From Candidatus Rifleibacteriota bacterium (GTDB lineage: Bacteria > Muiribacteriota > Ozemobacteria > Ozemobacterales > Ozemobacteraceae): a stretch of 64,000 bases of DNA. Every line of letters begins with the position of its first letter. Position 1 is the first letter of the stretch. The translations under genes were made by a program, and so were the position numbers. The DNA lies in assembly GCA_018818125.1 (NCBI GenBank), contig JAHISQ010000031.1:97937-161936 (forward strand), read 5' to 3'. Positions 50,208 to 58,892 of the stretch are shown here, piece by piece. The notes beneath the pieces were generated by a model that ran no database searches, was not told the origin of the DNA, and saw nothing but the letters and a program-made list of their open reading frames with translations.

Positions 50208-53097
50208 TTTCGTATTTCAGCATCAAAAAGGTAATGTCGTCGTCCTGAGCTTCAGTCCAGCCACAATATCCTTTATAGATGCCTTCCCACCAGGTTTCCA
50301 GGTCGGGATGCCAGCTTGCCAGCAACAGCTTCTCGAAGCCCGCAAAGTCAAAAACTTCTTCGTCAGCGTTTGTGGCTTCTATAATGCCATCTGTATAGAG
50401 AATCAGAGTATCGCCAGGCACAAGCTGACCGCTCATCTCAGAATAGGGCTTGCGACTGGCGCTGCCCAGCGGCATTCCAACAGCTTTTACGTAGTTAACC
50501 TCGGCGTGTGACGCGCTGATTATAACCGGGTAACACTGACCAGCGTTGGATATCCTGAACTGACCGTTCTGCTGATTCACATCGAGACATAGAGCCGTCA
50601 TCATGCGCCGCCAACCCTTTGCCTTAAGATGAAGAAAAACCTCGTTCGCGCTTTGCAAAAGCGCGGCGGGCCCGACATTTCGCGACGGAGACGCAGCAAC
50701 AACCGCCTTGGCCATTGCCATAACCAGAGCCGCCGGAATGCCGTGCCCGGCGACATCGCCAAAATATACGCCGAAGCGCTGATCATCGATTTTAAAGTAA
50801 TCATAATAATCGCCGCCCATTTTGCTCATAAAAATCGAACGAGCAAACAACTTGATGTTACCAAAGCGTTCTTTTCCTGGCGACAGCAGACTCTCCTGCA
50901 CTGCCGTGCCAATAGCCAGTTCGTTCATGCCAGCGATTGTCTCATTAAATGCTGCAGTCAGCTTGCCAAATTCATCGCCCGATGAAAAATCTATGCGGTA
51001 TTTAAAGTCACGCCGGGCAAGCGAACGCATGCCCCGAGACAAAGCAGTTATCGGCAACAACAGCCGACCAGAAAAAAATCTTACAATAACCAGAACCATC
51101 AGCAAACTCAAAAAGCCAGCCAGAACAACTTTCCTATAAAGCAGGTCAATTTCGGCAAAAATAAGAGAATTCGGATAAACAGCCATAATGACTGCATCGG
51201 ATAGCTCAATGCCAACCAGAGAAGTAGCTACATATCGTTTGTTCTCAACATTCAGGCTGTTTTCGGTAATGAGTTTTCGAGTCTGGGTGCGGTGCATGAT
51301 ATTGCGAACCGCGCGCTCATGCGCCATTCGGACCGGGAACACTACTTCACTGCCTTTTTCCATTACTATCAGCTGCCTTGGGGCAATTCTTGTGTTAACC
51401 TCGTCAAGCTGCTCACTCAGGAACGCCCGTTGCAAATCGCTAGAGCGCCAGGATATCACCAAAAAGCCCCATGAATCATGATTTTGCCGGGCACCAAGCA
51501 GTTCCAGATATGTCCAGCGTAGTCCTGAGCCAAAATTTTGTGGGCTGATGTTGCCTATATGCCTGAGAACACCATCATACAGATAAGCGTCCTCAGTCAT
51601 TTTCTCAAGCAATGATCTCTTGTTACTTACAAAATTTGGATCAGCATTGTTAAAAAAATCCAGGCAGCCTTTAAAAAAATCTCTGATGATTTTAGCAGAG
51701 CTGGAAAATGCCTCTGAACCGGCATACATAAGCTGTTCGCCGGCCCTGCTAAAGAGATAGGTTTCACCTGGCTTAAAAGTAAGAACAAAGTTTTTCAGCT
51801 TTTCGATTTCTTCTTCAGGCCAGACCTGATTACCATATTGGCGATTTTTCTCTTTAATATAGACTGAAAGGCGTCTTGCCATCTTCTCTCGACCGTCAGG
51901 ATAACCATTGTCAAATTCTTTAATTACCCGCACCGACTCCTCGTGAGCAGCATTAATAAGCAGGCTTTTCTTCTGGTCAAAAAATTCATAGGCTGTTGCC
52001 GCCAGAATCAACATCGGTAAGCCATTGGCGAAAAGGAACAGCAAAAGCAGCTTCTGTCGCACCGACAAAACAAAGTTTACTGAGCGCAGACTTAAACAAT
52101 AGATGACAAAAGCTGCTATCAGCAGCCACCGAACCAGCCGGAACATAAACTCGGTAACGGCCAGATCGGGATTAATAAGATTTTCGGCCTTGTTTACCTT
52201 CGAAAAAGCGATCAACCGGGGTGAGATCTGGCGAAAAAACAGCAGATAATCGTCACTTCTGACAAATTCAACAGCCGAATTCGAATAAGCATTGGCCTGC
52301 ATGATAATTTCGTTATGCTGCTCTTTCACACCGTATATCGTCAACTTCTGAGTATCAAACAAACCCAGTCGGCAAACTTCATTGCGATGGTTAAAAGAAT
52401 CAACCATCAGACGAGGCCCAATATCACGCATGAGCAGATCACGATGAACAAAGGCAATAATCGTGAAATTGTCATACTGCTGATACCAGAGAAGACTTTT
52501 TTCAGGTTCTTCACAGGCTCTGATACAGCTGCCAAGATAGCCTTCAAGCAGTGGCAGACTCAGATGTTTTTCCATTAGAAACTGGCCAAAGAATCCGCGC
52601 AAAAGAGTAATTCGGCTGCGCACCTCTGCAAGTCGATCCGGATAGGGTATTATAACCTCGGCAACATGTTCGCGAACGCTGGTTATAACCTGATACATGG
52701 CGCGAAAAACATATTGGAAGCGCTTTTCATCCGACAAATCAGAAACAACACGACCAGCAGTGTCATAGACCACAAACCTGAGCATATCAGGAAACTGTTT
52801 TTTTAACGATCCGATTCGTTGTCGGCATGCATCCATTGGCTTTTTGGCTCGATCGGAAGCACGAAAGCCAGTCTGTAACATGCCATGAAAAAAGCGATCA
52901 TCTTCGTGATACTTGCTGATCTGGTCGAGTGAGTCGCTCATTTTCTCTCGCCATTCGAGAATCTGGCGCTCACGCGCCAGGCTGTAATGTCCGAACAAAG
53001 CGACACTCAGCAGGCCAAGAGGCAGTATCAGACCATATACCACTTTGGCAAAAATATTGAACCAGTAACCCTTAAGCAATATAAGCTCCCAGCGCAA
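50200..53097 (-). CDS. Membrane sensor protein with HAMP and intact SpoIIE-type PP2C phosphatase domain
   Basis: The 965-residue protein has the same plan as its neighbour: helix near 14-32, large loop, helix pair (about 310-355, with Leu-Leu-Leu-Leu-Phe-Leu-Phe-Ala-Asn-Gly-Leu-Pro), second large loop, helix near 645-665, HAMP to about 720, and PP2C. All phosphatase motifs are present: Met-Gly-Gly-Asp-Tyr-Tyr, Phe-Gly-Asp-Val-Ala-Gly-His-Gly-Ile-Pro-Ala-Ala, Leu-Tyr-Thr-Asp-Gly-Ile-Ile-Glu and Asp-Asp-Asp-Ile-Thr. It is likely to sense an external signal and act on a STAS-type phosphoprotein, but no anti-sigma or STAS gene is nearby. The start is TTG 53097. The frame overlaps the next gene, so both are made together. 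Confidence 0.93.
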   Translation of the reverse strand: MRWELILLKGYWFNIFAKVVYGLILPLGLLSVALFGHYSLARERQILEWREKMSDSLDQISKYHEDDRFFHGMLQTGFRASDRAKKPMDACRQRIGSLKKQFPDMLRFVVYDTAGRVVSDLSDEKRFQYVFRAMYQVITSVREHVAEVIIPYPDRLAEVRSRITLLRGFFGQFLMEKHLSLPLLEGYLGSCIRACEEPEKSLLWYQQYDNFTIIAFVHRDLLMRDIGPRLMVDSFNHRNEVCRLGLFDTQKLTIYGVKEQHNEIIMQANAYSNSAVEFVRSDDYLLFFRQISPRLIAFSKVNKAENLINPDLAVTEFMFRLVRWLLIAAFVIYCLSLRSVNFVLSVRQKLLLLFLFANGLPMLILAATAYEFFDQKKSLLINAAHEESVRVIKEFDNGYPDGREKMARRLSVYIKEKNRQYGNQVWPEEEIEKLKNFVLTFKPGETYLFSRAGEQLMYAGSEAFSSSAKIIRDFFKGCLDFFNNADPNFVSNKRSLLEKMTEDAYLYDGVLRHIGNISPQNFGSGLRWTYLELLGARQNHDSWGFLVISWRSSDLQRAFLSEQLDEVNTRIAPRQLIVMEKGSEVVFPVRMAHERAVRNIMHRTQTRKLITENSLNVENKRYVATSLVGIELSDAVIMAVYPNSLIFAEIDLLYRKVVLAGFLSLLMVLVIVRFFSGRLLLPITALSRGMRSLARRDFKYRIDFSSGDEFGKLTAAFNETIAGMNELAIGTAVQESLLSPGKERFGNIKLFARSIFMSKMGGDYYDYFKIDDQRFGVYFGDVAGHGIPAALVMAMAKAVVAASPSRNVGPAALLQSANEVFLHLKAKGWRRMMTALCLDVNQQNGQFRISNAGQCYPVIISASHAEVNYVKAVGMPLGSASRKPYSEMSGQLVPGDTLILYTDGIIEATNADEEVFDFAGFEKLLLASWHPDLETWWEGIYKGYCGWTEAQDDDITFLMLKYEND

Positions 53098-53279
53098 CTA
53101 TCAGGTTTGCCCTCTATTCTACACGAAGTCGCATTGAATTTCTCGATGCTGACCACATTTTATTCAAAGGTCACACTAGTGATTTAACAGTCATTGGTGA
53201 CTTAAATAGAGTTATACGTGAATAAAGCTATTCTGATAACAAGAATTGCCGAACAAATCGTGTTTGAATCAAATAGTAA

Positions 53280-53320
53280 AAAAAAGAGCCTGCAGAACAA
53301 ACTGCAAGCCCTTTTTTAAA
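53280..53320. terminator. Bidirectional terminator between rubredoxin and phosphatase operon
   Basis: GAGCCTGCAG and CTGCAAGCCC pair around AACAAA, with A runs before and T runs after, so it can act on either strand. It ends the rubredoxin transcript on the minus strand. The rest of 53098-53356 shows no gene. Confidence 0.75.
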
Positions 53321-53356
53321 GGTTTTCGACAGAACGGCCCTTAAGAGCCACTTGAA

Positions 53357-53515
53357 TTACATTTTTTCGAACTGATCTTTGCCAACGCCACAAGCCGGAC
53401 AGACCCAGTCTGCGGGAAGGCTTTCAAAGGATGTCCCTGGCGCAATTCCATTATCAGGGTCGCCAGCGGCTGGATCATACTCATAACCACACACTAAACA
53501 AACATATTTTGCCAT
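53357..53515 (-). CDS. Rubredoxin
   Basis: A 52-residue electron carrier with one iron held by four Cys: Cys6-x-x-Cys9-Gly-Tyr and Cys39-Pro-x-Cys42-Gly, with the family's Gly-Thr-Ser-Phe-Glu-x-Leu-Pro-x-Asp-Trp-Val before the second pair. Length and all key residues are standard. CAT 53515-53513 (minus) is the start, with GGAGG about seven bases upstream. It may serve the ferritin-like protein at 26722 or oxygen-detoxifying enzymes, as in other anaerobes. Confidence 0.97.
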   Translation of the reverse strand: MAKYVCLVCGYEYDPAAGDPDNGIAPGTSFESLPADWVCPACGVGKDQFEKM

Positions 53516-53539
53516 TTCCCATAACCTCCTGTTAATTTT

Positions 53540-54055
53540 TCAAAAAGATTCTACCACATTCAGCAGAATTTCTATCTCGTTTCTTTCAAGCCACATATCT
53601 ACCATCAAAACCGGGTATTTAGTATTGTCAATATCAACTTCCGGGAAAGATTTATCTTCCAGCTTATCAGCTACAACCGCCTCTACCACGCCTTCCCTGA
53701 GACGATATTCAATATCGTCGGTCATCATGGCGACATAGGTTCCGGTCTTAAGAGAAAATAACAGAAGACGCGAGCTGTCCTCCATCTGGTAATCAGTATC
53801 AAGACCGAGTCGTGAGCGCAAGTTGATTACAGGTATAACAATCCCTCTGATATTCACAACTCCCATAATAAAATCAGAACGTTGCGGAATATCGATGAGA
53901 GAAACCGGCATAGAAACTTCGGCAACATCAACTGCTGGAATAGCAAACGCCTTGCGGGAAAGCTTGAAGATAAAAAATTTGCCTAGTCTGCCATCACCGC
54001 TCTTATCACGAACGTTTTGAGCGATTCTTTTGATCAGCGGCAATATTTGCGACAT
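53540..54055 (-). CDS. cheW: CheW-like chemotaxis coupling protein
   Basis: CheW couples chemoreceptors to the kinase CheA. The 171-residue protein has a roughly 25-residue N-terminal extension and then the CheW fold, with Phe-Ile-Phe-Lys-Leu, Phe-Ala-Ile-Pro-Ala-Val-Asp-Val-Ala-Glu-Val near 40, Gly-Val-Val-Asn-Ile-Arg-Gly near 65 and Pro-Val-Ile-Asn-Leu-Arg near 75. It is far from cheR-cheB and alone here. CheV-type receivers are absent. The 217 bp upstream hold no gene I can support. Confidence 0.92.
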   Translation of the reverse strand: MSQILPLIKRIAQNVRDKSGDGRLGKFFIFKLSRKAFAIPAVDVAEVSMPVSLIDIPQRSDFIMGVVNIRGIVIPVINLRSRLGLDTDYQMEDSSRLLLFSLKTGTYVAMMTDDIEYRLREGVVEAVVADKLEDKSFPEVDIDNTKYPVLMVDMWLERNEIEILLNVVESF

Positions 54056-54272
54056 CTTGTCTGGTTCCTTGTGCTACGAATATGTTTCAGCTACTCTTCG
54101 CTGTGGCAGGCCTTCTCGTTTATACCAGCAACAATTACAGCGGTATGGAAACAAGAGTTTATATATATCAGAAAACCCAGAATTTAAAAAGAGCAAAGAT
54201 TAAAACGGGTGCAATCCATCCAATATTTAACAATCTCGCTATCTCGCTGGAATTGAGCTCACTCCAGACTGG

Positions 54273-54857
54273 TCAACTCTGGTTCAAAAAAGCCTTGAGC
54301 AACTCCACAGCGCGAGCGCGGTGACTGATGGCATTTTTTTCGGTTGCTGGTAGCTGGGCAATCGAGCAATTTCGATCGGGCAGCATGAACACCGGGTCAT
54401 AGCCAAAACCACCGTGGCCCAGGCGTTCAAAGCCGATATAACCCTCAACCGTACCGACAAATTCATGCGCAACACCTTGCTGGTCAAGATAAACAATTAC
54501 GCATCTGAAGCGGGCACTGCGGTTTTCGACCGGCAAATCGCCAAGCTCAGCGAGAAGTTTGTCGATGTTACGCGGGTGATTGGTATCTGGCCCGGAAAAG
54601 CGGGCTGAATGGATACCGGGACGACCATTGAGGGCGTCAACTTCCAGTCCTGAGTCATCGGCAAATACCGGCTCTCTGACTTTTTCCCAGAGGGCGCGCG
54701 CCTTCAACTCAGCGTTAGCTCGGTATGAGTCTCCGTTTTCATCTATATCAGGAAAGTCCGGAAGATCGAGAAGCGTCCTGATCTGGCAAGTCGAGCCCAT
54801 AATCTGGCCAATCTCTTCGGCCTTATGAGCATTTTTGGTCGAAACCCAGACATTCAC
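54273..54857 (-). CDS. rdgB: RdgB/HAM1, dITP/XTP pyrophosphatase
   Basis: The enzyme removes non-canonical purine nucleoside triphosphates. The 194-residue protein has Ser-Thr-Lys-Asn-x-x-Lys at 6-12, Phe-Ala-Asp-Asp-Ser-Gly-Leu-Glu-Val near 64, Pro-Gly-Ile-His-Ser-Ala-Arg-Phe-Ser near 79, Gly-Phe-Gly-Tyr-Asp-Pro-Val-Phe near 149 and a final Ser-His-Arg-Ala near 177. The start overlaps the rph stop by four bases (ATGA), the common rph-rdgB arrangement. Confidence 0.97.
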   Translation of the reverse strand: MNVWVSTKNAHKAEEIGQIMGSTCQIRTLLDLPDFPDIDENGDSYRANAELKARALWEKVREPVFADDSGLEVDALNGRPGIHSARFSGPDTNHPRNIDKLLAELGDLPVENRSARFRCVIVYLDQQGVAHEFVGTVEGYIGFERLGHGGFGYDPVFMLPDRNCSIAQLPATEKNAISHRARAVELLKAFLNQS

Positions 54858-55588
54858 TTGAGTTGCCCCAAAGCCTGTGCCTGCAGTTCGAACAATTTTT
54901 TAATGCCGGCTTCGCCCATTTTCAGCATTTCGTCAAGTTCAGTCCGACTGAAAGTGCCATCTTCGGCTGTCCCCTGGACCTCAATAAAAGCACCTTTTGC
55001 GTTCATTACCAGATTAAGATCGGTTTCTGCCCGCGAATCTTCTTTATAGTCAAGATCAAGACAGGGCTTGCCATCGACAATACCGATACTGACTGCAGCA
55101 ATATGGTTAACGATAGGGTTCTCAGTCAGCTTACCTTCGGCCATCAATTTTTTAACGGCCATTTCGAGTGCGACCATGGCACCGGTAATTGATGCAGTGC
55201 GAGTGCCACCATCGGCCTGAATCACATCGCAATCAATCATCAATGTGCGCGATCCGAGTTTTTTGAGGTCGAGCGCACAACGCAGCGAGCGCCCGATCAG
55301 ACGCTGAATTTCATGAACCCGACCCTTTACCGTGGTTTTGCCGTAGCCGGCGCGATCATTTCGCGTCAGGCCTGCGGCTGGCATAAGAGCATATTCAGCT
55401 GTTATCCAACCCTGCGGAACTTCTCTTGAAGCAACATAAGGAGGAACCTTTTCGTCTACCTGAACTGTGCAGAGAACTCTGGTATCACCAAATGAAATGA
55501 GAGCTGAACCATGCGGGTATTTAACATAACCGGTCTCTATGGTAACCGGTCTCATCTCGTCATATGCGCGACCATCATATCTTGCCAT
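54854..55588 (-). CDS. rph: RNase PH, tRNA 3'-end phosphorolytic exoribonuclease
   Basis: RNase PH trims tRNA precursors with phosphate. The 244-residue protein begins with Arg-Tyr-Asp-Gly-Arg-Ala and Met-Arg-Pro-Val-Thr-Ile-Glu, and has Gly-Ser-Ala-Leu-Ile-Ser-Phe-Gly-Asp-Thr-Arg-Val near 28, Gln-Arg-Leu-Ile-Gly-Arg-Ser-Leu-Arg near 95, the Asp-Cys-Asp-Val-Ile-Gln-Ala-Asp-Gly-Gly-Thr-Arg-Thr-Ala-Ser segment near 119 and Asp-Leu-Asp-Tyr-x-Glu-Asp near 179. ATG 55588 with GGAGGAA upstream is preferred to the longer frame from 55648. Confidence 0.97.
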   Translation of the reverse strand: MARYDGRAYDEMRPVTIETGYVKYPHGSALISFGDTRVLCTVQVDEKVPPYVASREVPQGWITAEYALMPAAGLTRNDRAGYGKTTVKGRVHEIQRLIGRSLRCALDLKKLGSRTLMIDCDVIQADGGTRTASITGAMVALEMAVKKLMAEGKLTENPIVNHIAAVSIGIVDGKPCLDLDYKEDSRAETDLNLVMNAKGAFIEVQGTAEDGTFSRTELDEMLKMGEAGIKKLFELQAQALGQLK

Positions 55589-55612
55589 CGTTAGTTCCTC
55601 CGAAAACACAAA

Positions 55613-55618
55613 ATTATA
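55613..55618 (-). promoter_or_regulatory. -10 element upstream of rph
   Basis: TATAAT reads on the minus strand at 55618-55613, about 25 bases before the rph start. The -35 is weak. The other side of this 319-bp divergent gap has TATACT at 55847-55852 for the gene at 55908. No ORF in the gap looks real. Confidence 0.35.
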
Positions 55619-55907
55619 CAATGGAAAGATATCACGTTGCCTGCCCAAGCTAAAGGAAAAGTTGCCAGTGCCGCCAATTCTGGCTTACAAGCAGAATTGC
55701 GTTTGCTCCAGAATGGAAACAAACTATCAAAGCTCTGTGTCGCTCGAATCGAGTATAAAGTATCGGGGCTCACGTTTTGACTTCTGCCGTGTACACATTT
55801 TTAAAAAAATATTAAAGCAGGGGTTACGGGTTCTAAAAAAAATTCTTATACTCAACAACATAATAAATTAAGCATTTTAATAAGAAATCTACTGGAGGTT
55901 ATAAGTT

Positions 55908-56366
55908 ATGAGTAAAGTGTATAAAACCCTCGCAGTCCTTCTCCTGGCTTTCGGCTTTTTCACAATTTCAGGTGAAATTAACGAAGTAGCTGCTGCTAAA
56001 AAGAAAGTTTCGTGCTTCAAAAAAGCTATTAGAAAAATCAAAAGAAATATCAAAAAATCAGCCAAGAAAACCAAACGTGCCTTTGTTAAAGCTGGTTCTT
56101 CTGTTACCAATAAAATCATGGACGGCGCTGTAAAAGCCAAATCCAAACTCACCGGCAAAAAAGCCAAAAGAACCTGGGTTAAAGGTCACTACAAAAAAGG
56201 TTCCAAGACCCACACCAAAGGTCACTTCCGCAAAGTAAGCAGAAAAGGCAAGAAACCATCTAGTTCATCAGGATCAACCGGTAGCAGCGCCCCAGCAGTA
56301 AGCGGTCAGCCACTTCCACCATCACAGGATCCAGTTCTCCCAAATTTCAGCAGATCAAGAAAATAA
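55908..56366 (+). CDS. Exported Lys-rich basic protein (152 aa)
   Basis: Family not recognised. A signal peptide (hydrophobic residues 8-20, Ala-Ala-Ala near 29) leads to a mature part with many Lys and Arg, one Cys and almost no acidic residues. Near 85-105 it has a Trp-Val-Lys-Gly-His-Tyr-Lys-Lys-Gly and then a similar His-Thr-Lys-Gly-His-Phe-Arg-Lys, a tandem of the kind seen in some secreted surface proteins. The tail is Ser/Pro-rich. Binding to polyanions (lipopolysaccharide, teichoic-like polymer, DNA) is plausible from charge alone. GGAGG lies before ATG 55908, and a terminator follows, so it is its own unit. Confidence 0.7.
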   Translation: MSKVYKTLAVLLLAFGFFTISGEINEVAAAKKKVSCFKKAIRKIKRNIKKSAKKTKRAFVKAGSSVTNKIMDGAVKAKSKLTGKKAKRTWVKGHYKKGSKTHTKGHFRKVSRKGKKPSSSSGSTGSSAPAVSGQPLPPSQDPVLPNFSRSRK

Positions 56367-56405
56367 TGTGATATAATATCAAAGTTCGAAAAAACTTAAT
56401 CAAAG

Positions 56406-56442
56406 CAGGTTTGTCTCATGAGACAGACCTGTTTTCATTTTC
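56406..56442 (+). terminator. Terminator after the Lys-rich protein gene
   Basis: CAGGTTTGTCT (56406-56416) and AGACAGACCTG (56421-56431) pair with one G-T over a CATG loop, followed by TTTTCATTTT. Confidence 0.85.
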
Positions 56443-56464
56443 AGGAAAACAGGGTATCCAATGT

Positions 56465-56941
56465 ATGAAATCAGATTATTTTGATGTAGTTGGCCCAATG
56501 TTCAATTCAGGCGCAGAGTGTGAAAAAATTCTGCGCAAGCTGCCGGAATGGTTTGGCATAGAACAGGCAGTTACCGATTATCGAGTAGAAATAGATAATC
56601 TACCGACCTTTTTGATCAAAGTACGCGAGCAAAACTGTGGGTTTATAAGTCTTAAGAACCATTTTAAAGAATCAGTCGAGCTTTATGTAATGGGTATTCT
56701 GCCGGAATACCACGGCCAGGGAATTGGCCGGGCAGCTGTCGAGTCGGTGACTGAATACTGCAGATCGCAGGGGATCGAATACATGCAGGTAAAAACTGTC
56801 AGTCCTGCACGCAACTGGCCGGAATACGAAAAAACCAGAAAATTTTACCTTGCACTTGGGTTTAAACCACTCGAAGAGTTCCCGCTCTTCTGGGGACCAG
56901 AAAACCCGTGCCTGCAGATGATCAAAAGAATCAGTCAGTAG
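56465..56941 (+). CDS. GNAT family N-acetyltransferase
   Basis: The 158-residue protein carries the acetyl-CoA-binding motif A: Leu-Tyr-Val-Met-Gly-Ile-Leu-Pro-Glu-Tyr-His-Gly-Gln-Gly-Ile-Gly-Arg-Ala-Ala near residues 77-95. A later segment, Phe-Tyr-Leu-Ala-Leu-Gly-Phe, is typical of motif B. The acceptor is unknown. The frame is open back to 56411, but that would lie inside the terminator hairpin, so ATG 56465 is used. Ribosome site weak (CAGGAAAACAGGG, 56442-56454). Confidence 0.9.
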   Translation: MKSDYFDVVGPMFNSGAECEKILRKLPEWFGIEQAVTDYRVEIDNLPTFLIKVREQNCGFISLKNHFKESVELYVMGILPEYHGQGIGRAAVESVTEYCRSQGIEYMQVKTVSPARNWPEYEKTRKFYLALGFKPLEEFPLFWGPENPCLQMIKRISQ

Positions 56942-56959
56942 CAGGATTGATTAATTTGC

Positions 56960-56989
56960 TTGTAATAATCTGCAGAAATGTTCTATGCT
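56960..56989 (+). promoter_or_regulatory. Possible promoter of the DUF120-like/MBL operon
   Basis: TTGTAA (56960-56965) and TATGCT (56984-56989) are 18 bp apart. GAAGGAG at 57006-57012 precedes ATG 57023. Confidence 0.4.
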
Positions 56990-57022
56990 TTGGTAGAGAA
57001 CTATTGAAGGAGTGATACCCGC

Positions 57023-57475
57023 ATGGGAGTTGTAAAAGGCAAGGTTCAGAGAGGGCTTGGCGAATCAAAAAACACCGTTCGCGAACAGATGCCATTTTTT
57101 CGTGATTGTTTTCCGGAGATTGTTGAGTGCAAAGAAGGCACTATCAACATTCTGCTCGAAAAGCCGGTGGTAATACTGACTCCCGATTTTACGACCAAAC
57201 CGCTGCCATGGCATCCCGCATTCAAGATTGTAAAAGGCGGCGAGGTTTTTAAATTCGTTCGCATAAATCTGACAATCGCAGGTTGCCTGCCGATAAAAGC
57301 CTGGATATACAAGGCGCAATTTTCTCCATATCATGACAACCCTTTTTACATCGAAGTTATCGCACCACCAATCGGGTTCAGCGGTGAACCGGCCTGTTCT
57401 ATCGAGATTTTAAGCAGGTGTAGCGAAGGCTTTGTCGTGGTCGACGACTCAGAACGACCGACTCCTGCCGTCTGA
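57023..57475 (+). CDS. Possible DUF120 (CTP-dependent riboflavin kinase)-like protein
   Basis: The 150-residue protein begins with Gly-Val-Val-Lys-Gly-Lys-Val-Gln-Arg-Gly-Leu-Gly-Glu. It has Lys-Glu-Gly-Thr-Ile-Asn-Ile-Leu-Leu near residue 37 and Tyr-Ile-Glu-Val-Ile-Ala-Pro-Pro near 112. Archaeal CTP-dependent riboflavin kinase shows the same three segments in the same order (Val-x-x-Gly-Leu-Gly, Gly-Thr-Leu-Asn-x-x-Leu, Val-Glu-Ile-Ile-Ala-Pro). The region between the first two differs, so catalysis is uncertain. It is coupled to the MBL hydrolase gene three bases downstream. Confidence 0.45.
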   Translation: MGVVKGKVQRGLGESKNTVREQMPFFRDCFPEIVECKEGTINILLEKPVVILTPDFTTKPLPWHPAFKIVKGGEVFKFVRINLTIAGCLPIKAWIYKAQFSPYHDNPFYIEVIAPPIGFSGEPACSIEILSRCSEGFVVVDDSERPTPAV

Positions 57476-57477
57476 AC

Positions 57478-58359
57478 ATGGAACTGGTACGTCTTACCGA
57501 GCGGGTATTCTGGGTTCACGGCCCCGCCAATGTTGGCGTCATTCTGCTCGAAAACAGCCAGGTTGCACTGATTGACTCGGGCAGCGACCTCAAATTTGCC
57601 GGCCAGCTTTTTGAAATGCTTTCTGATTATCGTTTCAAAATCTCGCTGATTCTAAACACCCATGCCCACGCAGACCATATCGCCGGCAACAGTTTTTTCC
57701 ATGAAAAGTGCGGTTGCAAAGCGATGGCTTCCACTCTCGAAGCGCCCACGATAAGACAGCCATTGGTTCAATGCGCTGTTCTCTTTGCCGGAGCGCCGAT
57801 CAGCGATCTGATGAACCGTTTCATCATGGCAAACCCGAGCCAGGTCGAAATATTTACCAGCAACGAATTGCAACTCGATGATCTCAAAATCGAGATTCTC
57901 GATCTTCCCGGCCATTCAGTTAACCAGAAAGGCTTTCTGGTCGATGGCGTAGCTTTTGTTGCCGACACTTTGTTTCCTGATAATTTTTTCAACAAACAAC
58001 GACTACCCTTCAATTATGATCCAAATTCACATGCACAAACTCTGGAGCGGCTCAGAAAAATCGACGCAAGCTGTTTTATCGGTGGACATTTTCCGCCGCA
58101 AGATTCTATCAACACGCTGATTGCCAACAACCTCAGTCATTTAAACGAATCTCTCAACTTCATGCGTCAGCTGCTCAAGATCCCTATGGCACAGGAGCAT
58201 GTGGTCAAGGCTTTTCTCGATCATTATGGTCTCAAAAAAACGAACTGGGAGTATTATCTGTATCGTGCCACGGTCAATGGCTATCTCTCGTCGCTGCACA
58301 AGCACGGCGAGATAAAATACCGGGTCCTCGACAACCTGCCGGTGTGGTATGCAGCATAA
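57478..58359 (+). CDS. MBL-fold metallo-hydrolase
   Basis: The 293-residue protein has the beta-lactamase-fold metal motif Thr-His-Ala-His-Ala-Asp-His near residues 60-66, Leu-Pro-Gly-His-Ser (third ligand set) near 143, Phe-Val-Ala-Asp-Thr-Leu-Phe near 160 and Phe-Ile-Gly-Gly-His-Phe near 200. A C-terminal extension of about 80 residues is helical. The substrate is unknown; glyoxalase II-like and hydrolytic roles are possible. It follows the DUF120-like gene and overlaps the next gene by 11 bases. Confidence 0.9.
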   Translation: MELVRLTERVFWVHGPANVGVILLENSQVALIDSGSDLKFAGQLFEMLSDYRFKISLILNTHAHADHIAGNSFFHEKCGCKAMASTLEAPTIRQPLVQCAVLFAGAPISDLMNRFIMANPSQVEIFTSNELQLDDLKIEILDLPGHSVNQKGFLVDGVAFVADTLFPDNFFNKQRLPFNYDPNSHAQTLERLRKIDASCFIGGHFPPQDSINTLIANNLSHLNESLNFMRQLLKIPMAQEHVVKAFLDHYGLKKTNWEYYLYRATVNGYLSSLHKHGEIKYRVLDNLPVWYAA

Positions 58360-58831
58360 AAAAATTATTTTTACAGTAGCACTGATTGCGCTATTCAATC
58401 CGCTCACAGCACAGACAATCTCGCGCTGGCACAGGTTGCCACGGCAGGGGCAGCCGCAGATCATCAGACACCCTCTTGAACACTCTGATCAGTCTGGAAA
58501 CCTGCTGCGTTTTCGCTTTGAGGCCAGGCCGGTAACCCAGCTGATGCGGGTTATCAAGCGTGGTTTTTCAGAGTTATACCCGGTTGCATTGCCAGAAGAT
58601 AAAAATATCGATATCAGTCAGGCAACAGTGTTTCTTGAAGAGCTTAACAACGAAGCAAAAGACGCTCTAAACCACGGTTATAACGACCTTGATCTCAGCA
58701 AAGAATCTGATTTTTCGATTTTTGACCCGGATGTGCCTACAGAAACTGGGGCTACCGATAGTCTTTTATTGCCTGAACAGCCCACCCCCGCCCAGGCAAC
58801 TGTAAGCCTTACTCTGTCCGGCGGAGATTAA
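58349..58831 (+). CDS. Small exported protein of unknown function (160 aa)
   Basis: Family not recognised. A short signal peptide (residues 1-21, ending Leu-Thr-Ala-Gln) is followed by a basic then acidic, Pro/Thr-rich sequence with no Cys. It is probably disordered towards the C-terminus. The ATG at 58349 lies within the end of the MBL hydrolase gene, so it is co-translated. Confidence 0.6.
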   Translation: MQHKKIIFTVALIALFNPLTAQTISRWHRLPRQGQPQIIRHPLEHSDQSGNLLRFRFEARPVTQLMRVIKRGFSELYPVALPEDKNIDISQATVFLEELNNEAKDALNHGYNDLDLSKESDFSIFDPDVPTETGATDSLLLPEQPTPAQATVSLTLSGGD

Positions 58832-58892
58832 ATATTGCAGTGTTGTCTGAAATCAGGTCCGGGTAAAAAAACACCGATTTAAGCAGTTAACA

